Assembly (NCBI GenBank): GCA_950295325.1
Contig: OX485809.1
Location: 41,695,081-41,759,080 of the forward strand
Direction of reading: 5' to 3'
DNA: 64,000 bases
DNA from: Polytrichum commune
Lineage: Eukaryota > Streptophyta > Polytrichopsida > Polytrichales > Polytrichaceae
Part shown: one piece after another, positions 61,622 through 64,000 of the stretch
Numbering within the stretch: position 1 is the first letter of the stretch
How the letters are laid out: each line of letters starts with the position of its first letter
Translations under genes and position numbers: made by a program
The notes under the pieces: generated by a model
The model's database searches: none
What the model saw: only the letters and a program-made list of their open reading frames with translations
What the model was told of the DNA's origin: nothing

Positions 61622-61668
61622 TTTCTCTTGGTCATGGTCTTTGGACCACCAACCATAACCAAGAGAAA
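61622..61668. repeat. Hairpin with 16-bp arms
   Basis: TTTCTCTTGGTCATGG (61,622-61,637) pairs with CCATAACCAAGAGAAA (61,653-61,668) at 15 of 16 positions across a 15-nt loop. No flanking duplication or small-RNA evidence is available. Confidence 0.6.
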
Positions 61669-62435
61669 CCCTTAATCATTTTTTATCACGGCCTTTGGTC
61701 ACTTGTATAAGATGGTGTGAAATGACAAATTAACAAAGACCAATAACAACCAAGCCATGCTCATAACATTATCCAGCTACGAGTGTAGGCTAGGTGGGAT
61801 CGGGAACAAGTAAGATACTATTCGAAACTATACCATGCTTATTCTCTCTTACCAACAGATTTAATGTGATATAAACTCATGTGAAGCACTGCCACAGAAT
61901 AATGTTATGTTGGAACCAATACAACGTCAAAGTGTGCCTTGAACTCTTCCGACTGGCCTTTGTGAGGAGCTATGAGATGAACAAACACTATGCCCTGGCC
62001 AGCCGACTAAGTCCAAATGAACTTCTTCTTCTTATTCTTATTATTATTATTATTACCACCTGTCATAACTTATTGCTCCTTAATTACTGCGGTCACTAGC
62101 CAGCCGGTGACCAGCTCATGTTCACAATTGCAGGCTTGGCAGCAATTTCAAGAGCATCATAAAGCAGTCCCTAATGCCACCAAACCCTCAACATACCGTA
62201 GAGGCCATTCTATCCCGGCACAATTTCATCATCTTCCGCTCACTATTTGCCATGTGTCGTGCTCACATTCGCTAAGATCATTTGTACCCAACGTGGGAAC
62301 TACATTCAGGCACAAGTAAAGATGCCATAGAGAGCCTTCCATGGTGACTAACTAGTTTTTTCCTTCATATTTATGCCATTTCACCGCTTTTCTTCATTAT
62401 CGCAAGGATGGCAACAACCCTTTTTGTGGCTATTA
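61669..62435. other. No gene recognised
   Basis: Includes a (TTA)n tract at about 62,037-62,053. No coding motif. Confidence 0.4.
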
Positions 62436-62652
62436 CACTAAGTATGATGTTTAGTGTCACTTACTATTTGGAGTTACATGTTCCTATATATTTTTGTGAT
62501 TCATCTCATTTTATACCAACAAAGGTTGAATTGGTTGTTTGGATATCATAGAATATAAACATCTTTAATTAGGAGAAAGTTACATTAATCGTAAGAAGAT
62601 ATAGGAACATGTAGCTCCAAATAGTAAGTGACACTAGATGTCGTATTTGGTG
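62436..62652. mobile_element. 217-bp MITE, family M2, better copy
   Basis: The arms CACTAAGTATGATGTTTAGT and, in reverse complement, CACCAAATACGACATCTAGT continue inward through TGTCACTTACTATTTGGAG and CATGTTCCTATAT with very high identity, about 55 bp in all. The flanking triplets are TTA and TTG, a weak fit to a CACTA-type 3-bp duplication. Interior ACCAACAAAGGTTGAATTGG matches 16,926-17,155. Confidence 0.75.
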
Positions 62653-63739
62653 TTGTCGAGTAGTTTCTCATGGGTGGAGTGGAGTTGTTTAAAAATATGG
62701 ACCTGCCACTAAGCCCATTATCGGGAGTAGCCAATGAACTCCATTGTGAGCCGTGGATGGAGCCCATCCTCACGCTCGCTTCGCCTAGGGTTTAGTTGAG
62801 TGGGGTGGATGGTGTCACCACTTTCTCATGCATTCTTCACCCTTATGGTCGCCAAACTCATGCTCTCTCAACTTGTACCTTGTAGCCTATTTTGGTCACG
62901 TAGTGCCGATTAATAGTGCCACCTTTTGATTGAAGTGGAGTTTAAGAAATTTGGGGATTAAAATTCAAGTTATGCAGTGGAGCACATTGGTGATGCTTGA
63001 GGGTGGCTTGTGGAGATTCTCATTTGGAGCTTTGTAGTAGGTATGTATTCACTTAAGGCAACTCAACCTTGTTGGTTTCCCTTATGATGAGGCTTTTGAT
63101 TCATGAAAGGGAGGAGTGGAATTCCGATGGTGAGGAATTTGAGAGTTGAATCTATGTATGATTATATGAGTGGTCTTTTTAAGCAATAATGTTCATTTTA
63201 AGCAATAAGGGTTGGTGGCCTAAGTTGTTGCTAAGTGCTTGAAATGTATGATATGTGCATGTTGATCCTCTCATACATTTGCAAACTAGTTGAACTTGGA
63301 AACCTCTACAGGTTTAAGGGGCTAGTGCAATTTTTTTATGTAGCCAATTTCAATGGGCTTGTTCAATCTCAATATGGAGCCAACTCCCCTCTTAGTTTTT
63401 GGTGTCCGGGTCCACATCTAGAGTGCAAACATAATTTTGGGCCACTTATTGCTTTATGTGTGGGGCCATTGCTCACCTTGTCAAAGCATACATGTAGCCT
63501 TGAATATTTTCCATGTATAATTAGAAAATCACCACCCAAAATTGACACATAGGTTCTATGCAATCACCAAACAGTCTTTTTAATTCATCTAAATGTACCC
63601 ACCCTGAACTCCACAAATATCTCAAGCTCACCACCTTGGCTGCTTTTAAACTCAACATCTAATCATCCTACTACTTTCCAAAAGAACAAATAATCAGAGT
63701 TGGATGGCAACATCCACAGAGATTTTTTAGCATAAGCAG
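62653..63739. other. No gene recognised
   Basis: Short frames only. A 105-codon plus-strand frame at 63.24-63.55 kb has no known motif. Confidence 0.4.
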
Positions 63740-63946
63740 TCAAGATCCTAGTGTCTCCAAATCCAACCATGTACATGTTGACATCTTTCGGTGTTTCAAT
63801 ACTAATTGGAGATATATTCTATAGATTTGTCTAAAAGGATCAGGATTTTTCCTAAAGCCTTGAACTTCAACCTTTATTTTCTCAAACTCAACCGATTCAT
63901 CTGTAACTAACAGTGGATTCTCCCTATTCATTGAAGGATGGTCCAA
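63740..63946 (-). repeat. R1 dispersed coding-like repeat, copy 5 (best frame)
   Basis: A 68-codon minus-strand frame without interruption reads MNRENPLLVTDESVEFEKIK, then VEVQGFRKNPDPFRQIYRIY, LQLVLKHRK and STCTWLD. Four other degenerate copies in the window keep VEFEK..VEV..F and (F)R.IY..IYLQL at the protein level. Frame conservation across diverged copies suggests it is part of a transposable-element protein. I cannot identify the family. Confidence 0.55.
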
Positions 63947-64000
63947 GCCATCACAAAACTCTCAATGCTCTAACCCCTAAATGTCTAAGAGGCCATAATC

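Noticed and set aside
1-64000. A multi-gene defence, biosynthetic or otherwise undescribed system
   Set aside because: Only two unrelated protein genes and one tRNA gene are supported; everything else is repeat-derived or unassigned.

Overview
The window reads as nuclear DNA of a land plant. It is AT-rich and gene-poor. It holds two intron-bearing genes with plant homologues, a plant-type tRNA-Pro gene, degenerate TTTAGGG telomere-type repeats, and remnants of plant transposon families (hAT, CACTA, PIF/Harbinger, Mutator-like, pogo-like, LINE). I cannot name the species; the protein and LINE style would fit a fern or bryophyte, but that is only an impression.

Layout. Positions 1-35,500 are a repeat graveyard: decayed minus-strand LINE pieces (1-275, 1580-3760, 27.54-27.93 kb, 35.18-35.46 kb), a CACTA Tnp2 transposase pseudogene (7.70-8.36 kb), and many short non-autonomous DNA elements. 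Several of these can be bounded to the base by terminal inverted repeats plus target duplications. The genic island runs from about 35.7 to 47.8 kb. It contains a GC-richer leader, then a four-exon 2-hydroxyacid dehydrogenase gene of the HPR2/hydroxyphenylpyruvate reductase type (37,256-39,449). Next come a tRNA-Pro(AGG) gene (41,889-41,960), a 640-bp Mutator-like MITE (42,125-42,764), and a five-exon tetratricopeptide gene of the TTC33 type (43,037-47,375). From 47.8 kb to the end it is repeat-derived again: a 1.1-kb pogo/Tigger-like element that keeps the C-terminal end of its transposase (49,426-50,535), a second copy of a ~0.8-1 kb repeat in opposite orientation, and second copies of MITE families seen on the left.

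The two protein genes share orientation but nothing suggests co-function: one is a soluble NAD(P)H-dependent reductase of photorespiration/tyrosine-derived metabolism, the other a TPR scaffold protein. I found no defence system, gene cluster or other multi-gene system. The most informative content is the well-delimited transposon mosaic, an unidentified coding-like segment dispersed in five copies, and a long C-terminal tail on the TTC33-like protein.
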